Made by a program: the position numbers and the translations under genes. Shown here one piece after another: positions 35,160 to 43,726 of a DNA stretch of 64,000 nt (the stretch's first letter is position 1; each line of letters opens with the position of its first letter). Under the pieces are notes generated by a model, which was not told the DNA's origin, made no database searches, and saw only the letters and a list, made by a program, of their open reading frames with translations. Location of the stretch: positions 186,001-250,000 of the forward strand of contig JBGCEJ010000012.1 of assembly GCA_045106235.1 (NCBI GenBank). The letters are read 5' to 3'. This stretch comes from UBA4427 sp045106235. Lineage in GTDB: Bacteria; Myxococcota_A; UBA9160; UBA4427.

Positions 35160-37325
35160 ATGCGTAGACTGAGCCTAATACTCTTGGCCGTTGGCCTTTT
35201 TCTTGGCTGTGGTTGGGCGGGGATCGGTGCTGATTCTGAAAGCGCGTCCCTTTTGGTAGAACGCGACGCAGAGGGAGACTGGGAGTGGCGCCACTACCTC
35301 GGAGACGAGGGGCGAACGCATTTCGCGCCGCTTGCTCAGATCAATCGCGGGAATGTCGACGCCCTGGAAATCGCCTGGACGTATGACACGGGCCCGCTTG
35401 AGGGAGCACTCACTCAGATTCAGTGCAATCCCATCGTGGTTGGCGGCACTCTTTTCGGGACGACGTCTCGCTCTCATGTGTTTGCGTTGAATGCGGCGAC
35501 GGGTGAAGAAAAGTGGCGCTTTGACCCGACGAAGTTTGGCAGCGTTTCGCAGGGGCATAATCGCGGGGTGGTTTACTGGTCTGGAGATGCAGAGCAGATG
35601 TCGGTCGTCGAGGGCGGGCGAATTTTGGCCGCGTCCGGGAATGATCTTTGGGCGCTTGATGCATCGACGGGGCAGCCCATTCCGAGCTTCGGTGACGGGG
35701 GCCGGGTCGACCTCCGCGCCGGGCTTGCGCACGGCGAATCCGCAGGAGACGTCACGTCTCCGACCCCGGGCGTGATCTACCGGGATCTTTTGATCTTGGG
35801 CACAAAGGTCGGGGAGACCGAAGGCGCCGCGCCAGGAGATATCCGCGCCTACGATCTGAATACGGGCGCGATCCGGTGGACCTTTCATACGATCCCGCGC
35901 GCGACTGAGTTTGGTTCGGAAAGCTGGCCCGCAGAATCTTGGCGAAAGGCGGGAGGTGCCAATTCCTGGGCCGGCGTCACCCTCGACTCGGAGCGCGGTC
36001 TTGTGTTTTTGCCGACAGGCTCAGCGACGCCCGATTTTTGGGGCGGAGACCGCGCCGGCGACAATCTCTTTGCGAATTCTCTGATCGCTCTTGATGCGGC
36101 GACGGGCGAGCGGCGTTGGCATTTCCAAATCGTGCACCACGACCTCTGGGACAGGGACCTTCCCGCACCCCCGACCCTCGTTCGTTTTTCTCACGAAGGC
36201 CGAATGGTCGATGCCATCGCGCAGCCGACCAAGGATGGACTGCTCTTTGTTTTCGATCGCGAGACCGGGGAGCCCGTGTTCCCCATCGAAGAGCAGCCCG
36301 TCCATCCATCGCTCTATCCCGAAGAATGGGTGGCGAAGACGCAGCCGGTTCCGACAGCGCCTCCGGCTTTTACACGGCGCGGATTCGATCCGGCGATGGT
36401 CGACGGGGATGCTCGGGCGGCAGGCTTTAAGGAGAAGACGCTGGCTTCGCTTGAGGGCTACCGCTTTGGCCAAAACTTCATTCCGCCGAGTCTGGAAGGC
36501 TCGACGATGTATCCGGGATTTGATGGTGGCGCGGAGTGGGGTGGGGCTGCCTGGGATCCGACTTCGGGGCTGCTTTATGTGAACGCCAATGAAGTGGGCG
36601 CGATGCTGAAACTGATGGAGCGGCCTAAGGGTGTGAACCCGCGCAGTCTCTACGCTGAAAAATGCGCAGTGTGTCATGGGGCCGATCTCCAAGGGACCGG
36701 GGTGGGGCCTTCGCTAATCGGTGTGGGCGAGCGACGCACACTGGTCGATATCTACACGACCCTCGCGTACGGCTCGGGCCGGATGCCGAGCTTCATCGAT
36801 ATTCCGTTCCCGATCATGGAGCGGCTCACCGCCTATGTCGTTGAGCCCGACAACGTCGAAGCTGCTCTTGCGGAGCTTGATGCCCGCCCGGGGAGCGACT
36901 CCAAATACGTGAGTGCAGGCTATTTGTATTTGCGTGACGAAGAAGGGGTGCCGATCAACGAACCTCCTTTCGGGACGCTCTCGGCGATCGACCTCGCGGC
37001 GGGCGAAATCCGCTGGCAGGTGCCTCTTGGGGACTATCCGCATCTTGCCGAGCGCGGGATCGTCGGAGCCGGGACTGAGAACTATGGCGGCCCCGTCGTG
37101 ACTTCAGGAGGGCTGCTTTTTATTGCAGCGAGCGCCGACAGCAAGATTCGCGCGTTTGATAAATCGACGGGCGAGGAACTTTGGCAGGACACGCTGCCCG
37201 CAGCCGGCTTTGCGACGCCCTCGACGTATACGGTTGAGGGCCGGCAATTTGTCGTCGTTGCGGCGGGGGGCGGAAAGTTGGGAACGCCTTCAGGCTCGAA
37301 GTACGTCGCCTACGCTTTGCCTTAA
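35160..37325 (+). CDS. PQQ-dependent dehydrogenase with embedded cytochrome c domain
   Basis: Exported quinoprotein, 721 aa. The N-terminus is a signal sequence (RRLSLILLAVGLFLGCG), possibly a lipobox although Phe occupies the -3 position. Beta-propeller repeats carry the tryptophan-docking pattern (WRHYLGDEGRTHF, ALNAATGEEKWRFD, ALDAATGERRWHF). A c-type haem site CAVCHGADLQG near residue 502 and an axial-Met candidate (GSGRMPSF) are inserted before the last propeller blades (AIDLAAGEIRWQVPLG). This fits membrane-bound glucose/alcohol-type PQQ dehydrogenases that pass electrons to cytochromes. No PQQ biosynthesis genes are nearby. Confidence 0.9.
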   Translation: MRRLSLILLAVGLFLGCGWAGIGADSESASLLVERDAEGDWEWRHYLGDEGRTHFAPLAQINRGNVDALEIAWTYDTGPLEGALTQIQCNPIVVGGTLFGTTSRSHVFALNAATGEEKWRFDPTKFGSVSQGHNRGVVYWSGDAEQMSVVEGGRILAASGNDLWALDASTGQPIPSFGDGGRVDLRAGLAHGESAGDVTSPTPGVIYRDLLILGTKVGETEGAAPGDIRAYDLNTGAIRWTFHTIPRATEFGSESWPAESWRKAGGANSWAGVTLDSERGLVFLPTGSATPDFWGGDRAGDNLFANSLIALDAATGERRWHFQIVHHDLWDRDLPAPPTLVRFSHEGRMVDAIAQPTKDGLLFVFDRETGEPVFPIEEQPVHPSLYPEEWVAKTQPVPTAPPAFTRRGFDPAMVDGDARAAGFKEKTLASLEGYRFGQNFIPPSLEGSTMYPGFDGGAEWGGAAWDPTSGLLYVNANEVGAMLKLMERPKGVNPRSLYAEKCAVCHGADLQGTGVGPSLIGVGERRTLVDIYTTLAYGSGRMPSFIDIPFPIMERLTAYVVEPDNVEAALAELDARPGSDSKYVSAGYLYLRDEEGVPINEPPFGTLSAIDLAAGEIRWQVPLGDYPHLAERGIVGAGTENYGGPVVTSGGLLFIAASADSKIRAFDKSTGEELWQDTLPAAGFATPSTYTVEGRQFVVVAAGGGKLGTPSGSKYVAYALP

Positions 37326-37373
37326 CCTGCACCCCGTCATGAGACGCATAGGCTTCGGCTTGGTGGACGCCTG

Positions 37374-38342
37374 TTAGGGGAAGACGACTTCTCCGTCATC
37401 GGGGATGACGATCGTGCCTTCGAAGTCTTCGCCCACGATTGAACTCACCTGGAGATTGAAGAAGGGCGGCGGGCGAAGTCGGACGAGGACGAGGTTGTCC
37501 ACTTGGGCCTCGCGTGCGAGATCACCCACGTCGAGAATGGAGGTGTGAAGCTTCGCCTCGAGCTCGACGCGCTCTGGATGAGGCACTTCTGCGCCGGTTC
37601 CCTCGAGTTCTTCGACGGTGGGGAGGTAGGCCGCTTCATGAATGAGCACATTCGCATTGGCTGCGAAGCGGGTGAGCTCGTCAAAGCCCCAGCCGCTGCC
37701 CGAGACCACGATTCGCTTCTCGCCGTCGGAGAATCGCCAGGCGAGGGTGGGGACCGGCCCGCCCGGGAGTGAGCGCGCTTCGATTCGGAGTCCGGAGATG
37801 TCTTCGCTGAAGCCGTCCCCGACTTCTTCCACTTGAATGCGTCCGCCGGCGTCTTCGAGGTCGAGGGCAGGTCCGAGTGCGTCGCGGCCCACAGCGTGCG
37901 CCTCCTCAAGGGCTTCGACGAAAGCCACGGTGCCAACGGGGCCGACAATGCGAAGGGCTTGCTTGCGAGGCGAGAGCCACCCTGTAAAGAGGAGGTCATC
38001 CACGCCCATCGTGTTGAGCGGGAGGAGGTTGGTCAGCACGAGCAGCGCCGGCTGGTCGAGGGGAAGGCCGGCGTCGCGCATCCCTTCAGCGATCCCACGA
38101 CCCGCGTCGACGAGGACGATCGTCTCGCCAAAGGCGATGGCCGTGGAAGGTCCGCCGCGCTCCGGATTTTCGTACTCGTTTCCTGTGCCCACGGTGATCG
38201 CTTCAAGTTCCACCGCGGAGTAGCGGTCGATCGGCGCAACGATCTCGGCCATTTCGGCCGCCCGCCAGAGGATGCCCGCACCAATCCAGGCGAGCACGAG
38301 GATCGCGAGGCAGAGACCAAGAAAGAAAAGCTTGCCGTCCAT
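37374..38342 (-). CDS. Metallo-beta-lactamase-fold protein lacking the metal ligands
   Basis: Protein of 322 aa with an N-terminal membrane anchor (LFFLGLCLAILVLAWIGAGIL) and an MBL domain of the ribonuclease Z/arylsulfatase-like type. The fold is recognisable from ITVGTGNEYENPERGGPST, IVLVDAGRG, the GVDDLLFTGW and LRIVGPVGTVAFVEAL segments, and ANVLIHEAAY. The zinc motif THxHxDH is replaced by TNLLPLN. The SGDT-type Asp is lost (VVSGSGWG), and the terminal THLSPR-type His is replaced in LVRLRPPPF. No frameshift is visible, so it looks like a maintained pseudoenzyme, probably facing the periplasm. Confidence 0.85.
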   Translation of the reverse strand: MDGKLFFLGLCLAILVLAWIGAGILWRAAEMAEIVAPIDRYSAVELEAITVGTGNEYENPERGGPSTAIAFGETIVLVDAGRGIAEGMRDAGLPLDQPALLVLTNLLPLNTMGVDDLLFTGWLSPRKQALRIVGPVGTVAFVEALEEAHAVGRDALGPALDLEDAGGRIQVEEVGDGFSEDISGLRIEARSLPGGPVPTLAWRFSDGEKRIVVSGSGWGFDELTRFAANANVLIHEAAYLPTVEELEGTGAEVPHPERVELEAKLHTSILDVGDLAREAQVDNLVLVRLRPPPFFNLQVSSIVGEDFEGTIVIPDDGEVVFP

Positions 38343-38438
38343 CTGGGGGATTCCTAACAGAGGGTGAGTGGCGACGGTCAGGCCGCTACAGAACAGAAGG
38401 GTTGCAGAAGGGGTATGCGCGGACCCTTCCTTTAGACG

Positions 38439-39383
38439 TTAGTCAAAGACGACCGTTTTGTTGTCATAGACGAGTACGCGCCCGTCGAGATGCCATGCCA
38501 CCGCGCGAGAGAGAACGGTTCGTTCGACGTCGCGGCCTTTTCGCACGAGGTCTTTTGGGGTCTCTCGATGGGAAACGCGGACAACGTCTTGTTCGATGAT
38601 CGGGCCCTCGTCGAGATCGAGGGTCGCGTAGTGCGCGGTGGCTCCGATGCGTTTGACGCCGCGGCCGTAGGCCTGGTGGTAGGGCTTCCCCCCTTGGAAG
38701 GCGGGTAGAAAGGAATGGTGGATATTGATGATGCGCATGGGGAACGCTTCGATCATCTGTGTCGAGAGGATCTGCATGTAGCGCGCCATCACGACGAGAT
38801 CGATGTCATGCTCACGTAAGAGCTCGATCTCGCGAGCTTCCTGGGCCTGCTTCGTTTCCTTGGTAATGGGGTAAACGTGGTAGTCGATGCCAAAATGTTG
38901 AGCGATGGGTTCGCAGTCGGGATGATTGCTCACGATGAGCGGGATGTCGCAGTGAAGCTCTCCCGAGCGATGGCGCAGAAGCAGGTCATATAGACAGTGG
39001 TCTGTCTTAGACACGAAGAGGGCAACTTTCTGCACATCGCGATCGAGTCGGAGGTCGATCTCCATATTGTGGCGGTCGCCCACCTCGCGGATCGCCCCTT
39101 CGAGCGTCGCGAGATCGATCAGGTTGTCCGCCGCCGCCGCCGCTTCCCCTTCTTCATCGCCGCTTTGAGCTCCGCCTCCGGCGCCTCTCGAGTTCTGAGG
39201 GGCGGCATCGAAGCGGATACGCTGGAAGAACTTGCCCGCCCGCGTGTCGGTGTGTTGATCCGCGTCCAGAATGTTCAGCCCGAGGGCGAAAAGGAGTTGC
39301 GAGAGAGCGGCGACGAGGCCTGGGCGGTCGTCACAGCTCACCAGCAACGTGGCAGTCGTAGAGTTTTTGTTGGATGGCTTCAT
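38439..39383 (-). CDS. purU: Formyltetrahydrofolate deformylase
   Basis: Hydrolyses 10-formyl-THF to THF and formate, supplying formate for purine synthesis and balancing one-carbon units. The ACT domain (ATLLVSCDDRPGLVAALSQL) is at the N-terminus. The formyltransferase-like domain has VSNHPD, VVMARYMQILS, the catalytic His segment NIHHSFLPAFQGGKPYHQAY and the Asp in LDEGPIIEQD. It is 314 aa, about 25-30 longer than usual, because of a Gly/Ala/Glu-rich insert (about residues 64-88) after RIRFD. The stop is at 38439; the ribosome-binding site is weak. Confidence 0.93.
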   Translation of the reverse strand: MKPSNKNSTTATLLVSCDDRPGLVAALSQLLFALGLNILDADQHTDTRAGKFFQRIRFDAAPQNSRGAGGGAQSGDEEGEAAAAADNLIDLATLEGAIREVGDRHNMEIDLRLDRDVQKVALFVSKTDHCLYDLLLRHRSGELHCDIPLIVSNHPDCEPIAQHFGIDYHVYPITKETKQAQEAREIELLREHDIDLVVMARYMQILSTQMIEAFPMRIINIHHSFLPAFQGGKPYHQAYGRGVKRIGATAHYATLDLDEGPIIEQDVVRVSHRETPKDLVRKGRDVERTVLSRAVAWHLDGRVLVYDNKTVVFD

Positions 39384-39655
39384 CGGGATTTCTCAGCCCG
39401 TAGCCTAGCTGAGCCTGTGGGGCCTGCGCAGCAGCCCAGAGTTGCCGTCTAGATTCACACTATGGCTCCCCTGCTGCGGGGCCGATAAACTCTGGGTCAG
39501 GGGAATCACTCATCCTCGAGTTCTTCGCTGTTCATCCATAGGGATGGGATGCGGGAGCGGCTTGGAGGGGCGGCGACGGCGGCCACCCTAGCCCGAGTAC
39601 AGTAGGCGCTGTGGGGTGCTTGCTTTCATGTCTATGCCGGCTTTGGGAGGTAACA

Positions 39656-39700
39656 ATGTATCAACGTAGCACTACGGCGAGTGAGGTGGTGGCGTCCTAG
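39656..39700 (+). CDS. Possible 14-residue small ORF
   Basis: ATG at 39656 is preceded by an excellent ribosome-binding site (GGGAGGT, 4 nt spacing) and followed by 13 codons and TAG: MYQRSTTASEVVAS. It lies just before the terminator-like hairpin at 39764-39818, so a short transcript is conceivable. It is too short to judge by codon use and may be chance. Confidence 0.15.
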   Translation: MYQRSTTASEVVAS

Positions 39701-39763
39701 CAACGCTCACTGTTCGTCGAATAGATAGATGCTGCGATGGGACGCTTGTTCCCAACGCCGCCT

Positions 39764-39818
39764 ACCCTGGGAACGCGGATGTCGTAGCCGCTGTGGGACT
39801 TCGGTCTGTTCCCAGGGT
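39764..39818 (+). terminator. Inverted repeat with T-rich tail (terminator-like)
   Basis: ACCCTGGGAAC (39764-39774) pairs perfectly with GTTCCCAGGGT (39808-39818). The + strand continues TTCTTTTTG. The 33-nt loop contains further short complementarity. It would end a rightward transcript, but the only upstream + candidate is the 14-codon ORF. A processed small RNA is another possibility. Confidence 0.35.
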
Positions 39819-39826
39819 TTCTTTTT

Positions 39827-39866
39827 GCGCGCGGCGCGCCGCGCGCGCCTGGGCCGCAGGCGCTTT
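39827..39866 (+). repeat. GC-rich palindromic repeat, copy A
   Basis: The segment GCGCGCCTGGGCCGCAGGCGCT shares its core with the repeats at 44182-44272 and 45250-45333. Within it GCGCCTG (39845-39851) and CAGGCGC (39857-39863) form a perfect 7-bp stem with a GGCCG loop followed by TTT. It lies between purU and the GFA-family gene. Confidence 0.6.
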
Positions 39867-39997
39867 GGCACGGTGTGGCGTGTGTGCCTGGGGCGGGGGT
39901 GGGGGCGCTTTGGTGCGGTTTGGCGTTTGTGCTGGGGTCGCGGGTTTTTTGATATGCTTGTCGGAGCTTGCCGCGGGATGGCGGAGGAGGGCAATTG

Positions 39998-40417
39998 ATG
40001 AGCAAGACCGGTCGATGTTTGTGCGGAGCTGTGACGTTTGAAGCGGAAGGCGAGCCTTCTACGGTGCATGCGTGCCACTGCGATGATTGTCAGCGGTTCG
40101 TGGGCTCGGTTTTTATCGCGGTGAACGTCACGGGCGTGACGCTCAACGGCCCGGTGAATTGGTTCGCCTCCTCGGAATGGGGAGAGCGGGGCAGCTGCCG
40201 CGAGTGTGGCAGCGCGCTGTTCTGGCGGCTCCGCGACGAAGCGGCGGCCAGCGCGATGGGGACCGGAATCGTGCTAGGCGCCTTCGATGACCCGTCGGAT
40301 TTCGGCCCGATTCACGAACACTATTTCGCGGATAATATGCCCGCTTCCTATGATTTTAAGGGCGATGGCATCCGAATGTCTCGCGAAGAGACTCTCGCGA
40401 AATTCGCAGGCGAGTAG
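39998..40417 (+). CDS. GFA family protein (Mss4-fold, zinc-binding)
   Basis: Member of the glutathione-dependent formaldehyde-activating-enzyme (GFA) family, 139 aa. The zinc/GSH-type Cys motifs are complete: GRCLCGAVTFE, ACHCDDCQRF and SCRECGSALFW. Most family members do not act on formaldehyde and their substrates are unknown. ATG 39998 follows GGAGGAGGG; the upstream in-frame start at 39968 is less likely. Confidence 0.87.
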   Translation: MSKTGRCLCGAVTFEAEGEPSTVHACHCDDCQRFVGSVFIAVNVTGVTLNGPVNWFASSEWGERGSCRECGSALFWRLRDEAAASAMGTGIVLGAFDDPSDFGPIHEHYFADNMPASYDFKGDGIRMSREETLAKFAGE

Positions 40418-40470
40418 ACGCTTGGGCGCGTAGGTGATTTCGCGACCGACCTGACTTCGAGGCCGAGCCG

Positions 40471-41427
40471 CTACCGAATCGCGAGGGGGTTGATCGGGGA
40501 ACCGACGGCGCCTGTGATCGGGAGCGGGGGTGCGGTGAACAGGAAAGCGTAGCGATGATCTTCAGCGCAGGCGTCCGCAAGGGCGTCCATGTGGAAGATC
40601 TCCCCGAAGAGCACCCCCGTATTGCGCAGTGAGATCATATGGAGCGGCTGGAAGCAGTCCTCGGTTTCGTTCGGGATCACTTCGATTCCCCAGGTGTCTG
40701 TGCAGACCGCAGCGACTTCGCGGTCGTAGAGCCAGCCGGCGGTATGGACGGAAAGGCCGGGCGCTGACCCACCGCAGTAGTCCTCCCAGGATTCTTCCGC
40801 GAGGCATCGCGTCATCATTCCCGTGCGAACTAACACTATATCGCCGGATTCGATCGCGACGCCTTGGGCTTCTGCGCAAGCATCGAGATCCGCCGGGCCG
40901 ATCGCGTAGCCGTCCTCGAGCCAGAGTTCGCCGAAATGCCGGGGCAGGTCGAGTAGGACGCCGCGGCCGACGACCCCGTTCTTGATGGCTTCGATCCCGT
41001 TCTTTCTCGCGCCGCGACTCGTGACGAGTTCGATATCGCGATCGTTGTACATCTTGCCGTCGTAGAAAACATGGGAGAGGGCATCCCATTGTGTTCCGCA
41101 TTGAAGCGGCATCGTGATTGAATCATCGGCGTAGCGGAATCCGCCGGGAATGCCGTCCTGGGCCCCGGCCAGCACATCCCCGCCATCCTGCAGCATCACG
41201 TGAATGGGGTTATGTCGGCCGCCGCGCCCTGATTGGGGCCCATGCTGGTCGAAGTTGAGCCCGCAGGAAATGACTTGGCCCCGTCGAGGGAGCGCCGTTG
41301 CGGTGAGGATCCGTTCGGGCGTGATGAAGTTCAGAGCGCCTCGTTCGTCTTCCTCTCCCCAACGTCCCCAATTTGAATAGCGGCGTCCCCATTCGCGAAC
41401 GGTGTCGGCGGTGATACGTACGCTCAT
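40471..41427 (-). CDS. Cyclase family protein with Gln-substituted metal motif
   Basis: Paralogue of the cyclase-family protein at 11177, 318 aa. It shares SNWGRWGEEDERGALNFITPE. The usual HxGTHxDAxxH motif reads QCGTQWDALSH, so two metal-binding His are Gln. I recall this variant from other members of the family, so it is probably a real subgroup rather than a decayed gene. Start is ATG 41427, where the family sequence begins; the longer frame to 41529 adds Arg-rich non-homologous residues. It is leftward, 26 nt downstream of kdsB. Confidence 0.83.
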   Translation of the reverse strand: MSVRITADTVREWGRRYSNWGRWGEEDERGALNFITPERILTATALPRRGQVISCGLNFDQHGPQSGRGGRHNPIHVMLQDGGDVLAGAQDGIPGGFRYADDSITMPLQCGTQWDALSHVFYDGKMYNDRDIELVTSRGARKNGIEAIKNGVVGRGVLLDLPRHFGELWLEDGYAIGPADLDACAEAQGVAIESGDIVLVRTGMMTRCLAEESWEDYCGGSAPGLSVHTAGWLYDREVAAVCTDTWGIEVIPNETEDCFQPLHMISLRNTGVLFGEIFHMDALADACAEDHRYAFLFTAPPLPITGAVGSPINPLAIR

Positions 41428-41453
41428 GAAGGGATCCTTTTGCGGGCCGTGCC

Positions 41454-42185
41454 TCAGCCGCCTTGACGGGCGAGTTCGGCTTCGACGAGTGCGACATCCG
41501 AAGGGACATCGACCGGCACGCTGGTCCATCCCTCGATTTCGGCCACTCGAATCCGGTGGCCGTTCTCGAGCGCTCGCAGCTGTTCGAGCTCTTCCGCTTG
41601 TTCGGCCGGGCTGCGGTCGAGCTTCACGAAATCGAGCAAGAAATCTTTGCGATAGGTGTAGAGGCCGACGTGTTGGAGCGGGACGAGTCCCGTGTCATTC
41701 CGCCGGAAGGGGATCGGCGCGCGCGAGAAATACAACGCAAGGCCATTGCAATCCACGACGACCTTTACGCGGTTCGGGTCTTCGAAGGCCGCAGGCTCGG
41801 CGCGGTGGACAATCGTCGACATCGCCGCGGATTCATCTCCCAGGATGGCTTCGATTGCCGCATCGACGACGAATCCCTCGATCAAGGGCTCGTCACCCTG
41901 GACGTTGACGATCAAGTCGTGCTCGTAGCGCTCGGCGACTTCGGCCAGGCGGTCCGTGCCGGTGGGATGATTCGCGTCGGTCATTTCGACCGTTGCACCG
42001 AAGGCCAGGCAGGCATCTCGGATTCGTTCGTCATCCGTCGCGACGGCAACCGCATCCACATGTTTGGCTTCGCGCGTGCGCTCCCAGACATGCTGAATCA
42101 TGGGCTTGCCGGCGATGGGCGTGAGCGGTTTTCCGGGGAATCGAGTGGATCCGTAGCGGGCAGGCAAGATAGCGAGAACGGTCAT
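41454..42185 (-). CDS. kdsB: 3-deoxy-manno-octulosonate cytidylyltransferase
   Basis: CMP-KDO synthetase, 243 aa, full length. It has the nucleotide-binding ILPARYGSTRFPGKPLTPI, VAVATDDERI, the DANHPTGTDRLAEVAER segment and IVNVQGDEPLI. It activates KDO for the inner core of lipopolysaccharide in the cytoplasm, which marks the organism as an LPS-making Gram-negative. No other KDO or LPS gene is adjacent. It is divergent from the MFS gene at 42309. Confidence 0.95.
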   Translation of the reverse strand: MTVLAILPARYGSTRFPGKPLTPIAGKPMIQHVWERTREAKHVDAVAVATDDERIRDACLAFGATVEMTDANHPTGTDRLAEVAERYEHDLIVNVQGDEPLIEGFVVDAAIEAILGDESAAMSTIVHRAEPAAFEDPNRVKVVVDCNGLALYFSRAPIPFRRNDTGLVPLQHVGLYTYRKDFLLDFVKLDRSPAEQAEELEQLRALENGHRIRVAEIEGWTSVPVDVPSDVALVEAELARQGG

Positions 42186-42308
42186 GGCTTTAGTCTACTG
42201 GAAACCTCGGGGTGGGGGTGTGTCTCGATCATGCAAAAAATGCGGCTCAGCCCAGTCCGCAAGACTTTCGGTCACCCTGCTGAGGAATGCGATTGCTAGC
42301 GTCCGGGC

Positions 42309-43700
42309 GTGAGTTCTCCTCCGACCGACGAAGCCCCGGCGCCGGAACGCGTGCCGCGCCCCTGGTGGATACCGGCGTTTCTCGGCCGCATCCCGATTGG
42401 CCTTTCGTCGCATCATGTCGCCCTTGTCGGCGTCGTTTCGTTCGCGGCGCTTTTTGAGAACTATGACATTTCGATGCTGAGCGCTGCGCTCAAGCAGATT
42501 CGGGAGAGCTTCGGTCTCGGTCAGGCCGAGATGTCGTCGCTGCTTGCCTGGGTTCGAATCGGGGCAATCCCGGCTTTTTTTATTCTTCCCCTCGCAGACC
42601 GCTTCGGCCGGAGGCGCGTTTTTCTCATCGCGATCCTGGGGATGAGTATCGGGACCGTGATCTCCGCCTTCGCACAGACTCCGATTCAGTTCATCGCGGC
42701 GCAGACGCTCACGCGTCCCTTTATCGTCGCGTCGATCGTGACCGCGGTGGTCATCATTGCCGAAGAACTGCCCGCAGAGCATCGCGGTTGGGGAGTCGGG
42801 ATGTTAGGTGCGATCGGCTCCTTCGGCTTTGGTCTCGGCGCGCTTCTCTACGCCTTTGTGGAATATGTTCCCTTTGGTTGGCGATCCCTCTATTTGGTCG
42901 GAGGGGCGCCGCTGCTGCTTTTCGGATTTTTCCGACGGACGATTCCGGAGACGCGCCGCTTTACGGAGCATCAGCAGCAAGCCGGTGCGGATGGCTACGA
43001 GGGAAGGCTGTCTATTATCGGAGCAGCACTCACGCCCCTTGTTGAGCTCTTTCGGCAATATCCCGCGCGGGCCTTCGCTGTGATGATGATGGCGCTGATT
43101 TTCGCGATGGGCTCGAGCCCGGCCTTTGGGCTGCTATCAGATTTCGTCCAGACCGAGCACGGCTGGCAGCCCAGCGGCTATTCCCTCGTGATTCTGATCT
43201 CGGGCCTCGCGGGCGCAATCGGCAATCCACTGATGGGCTGGGCAGCGGACCGGCTCGGTCGGCGACCGGTGGCGAGCGCTGCCTTCGGCTTACTGCCTTT
43301 GACTGTGTTCGGGATCTACTACGGTCCGGGCTGGGCGATCCCGCTGCTTTCGGTCCCCTTCCTTTTCTTCTTGACCGGGGGCAATGTCATCATGCGCATC
43401 GTCGCGAGCGAGCTCTTCCCAACCTCGACGCGCAACTCGGCGATGGGACTCGAGACGGTGAACGAGACGATCGGGGCCGCGTTCGGCTATGCGGCGGTTG
43501 GCGGATTGGCCCTAAGCGCAGGGGGGGCTTTTGGCGGAGGCGCTCTTGGAACGGACGGGGCTTCCATGGGCCCACCCATCTTTTTCGTCAGTCTCGTGAC
43601 GTTGTTGGGACTATTTGTCTTCTGGCGGCTGCCGGAAACGGCGGGGCGCGAACTGGAAGAAACGAGTCAAAGGACCTCAGTCGATGAGGCGCAGGTGTAG
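42309..43700 (+). CDS. MFS transporter, metabolite/sugar:H+ symporter-like
   Basis: Twelve-helix transporter, 463 aa. It shows motif A (LADRFGRRRVFLIAILGMS), the end-of-N-half motif FRRTIPETRRF, a repeat of motif A in the second half (GWAADRLGRRPVASAAFG) and the C-terminal RLPETAGRELEE. This is the sugar-porter/metabolite:H+ symporter layout. GTG start. It might be a polyol, aromatic acid or organic acid importer. Confidence 0.87.
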   Translation: MSSPPTDEAPAPERVPRPWWIPAFLGRIPIGLSSHHVALVGVVSFAALFENYDISMLSAALKQIRESFGLGQAEMSSLLAWVRIGAIPAFFILPLADRFGRRRVFLIAILGMSIGTVISAFAQTPIQFIAAQTLTRPFIVASIVTAVVIIAEELPAEHRGWGVGMLGAIGSFGFGLGALLYAFVEYVPFGWRSLYLVGGAPLLLFGFFRRTIPETRRFTEHQQQAGADGYEGRLSIIGAALTPLVELFRQYPARAFAVMMMALIFAMGSSPAFGLLSDFVQTEHGWQPSGYSLVILISGLAGAIGNPLMGWAADRLGRRPVASAAFGLLPLTVFGIYYGPGWAIPLLSVPFLFFLTGGNVIMRIVASELFPTSTRNSAMGLETVNETIGAAFGYAAVGGLALSAGGAFGGGALGTDGASMGPPIFFVSLVTLLGLFVFWRLPETAGRELEETSQRTSVDEAQV

Positions 43701-43726
43701 GTCCCTGGGCTAGTCTTTGCTCGACC

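Larger units (their letters stand above)
39384..39997. other. 614-bp intergenic region with hairpins and a GC-rich repeat
   Basis: The longest gene-free stretch of the window. It holds a possible 14-codon ORF (39656-39700), an 11-bp inverted repeat (39764-39818) with a T-rich tail, and one copy of the palindromic GC-rich repeat (39827-39866). From 39870 to 39955 it is G/T-rich on the + strand. Open frames on both strands here encode low-complexity Arg/Gly-rich sequence and do not look like genes. Confidence 0.6.

Noticed and set aside
37374..38342. The MBL-fold gene as a decayed pseudogene
   Set aside because: The frame is intact over 322 codons with good fold motifs and a membrane anchor; loss is limited to the metal ligands.
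39697..40078. Overlapping open frames of 80-120 codons on both strands
   Set aside because: Arg/Gly/Pro-rich translations of the palindromic GC-rich repeat; the real gene here is the GFA-family protein at 39998.
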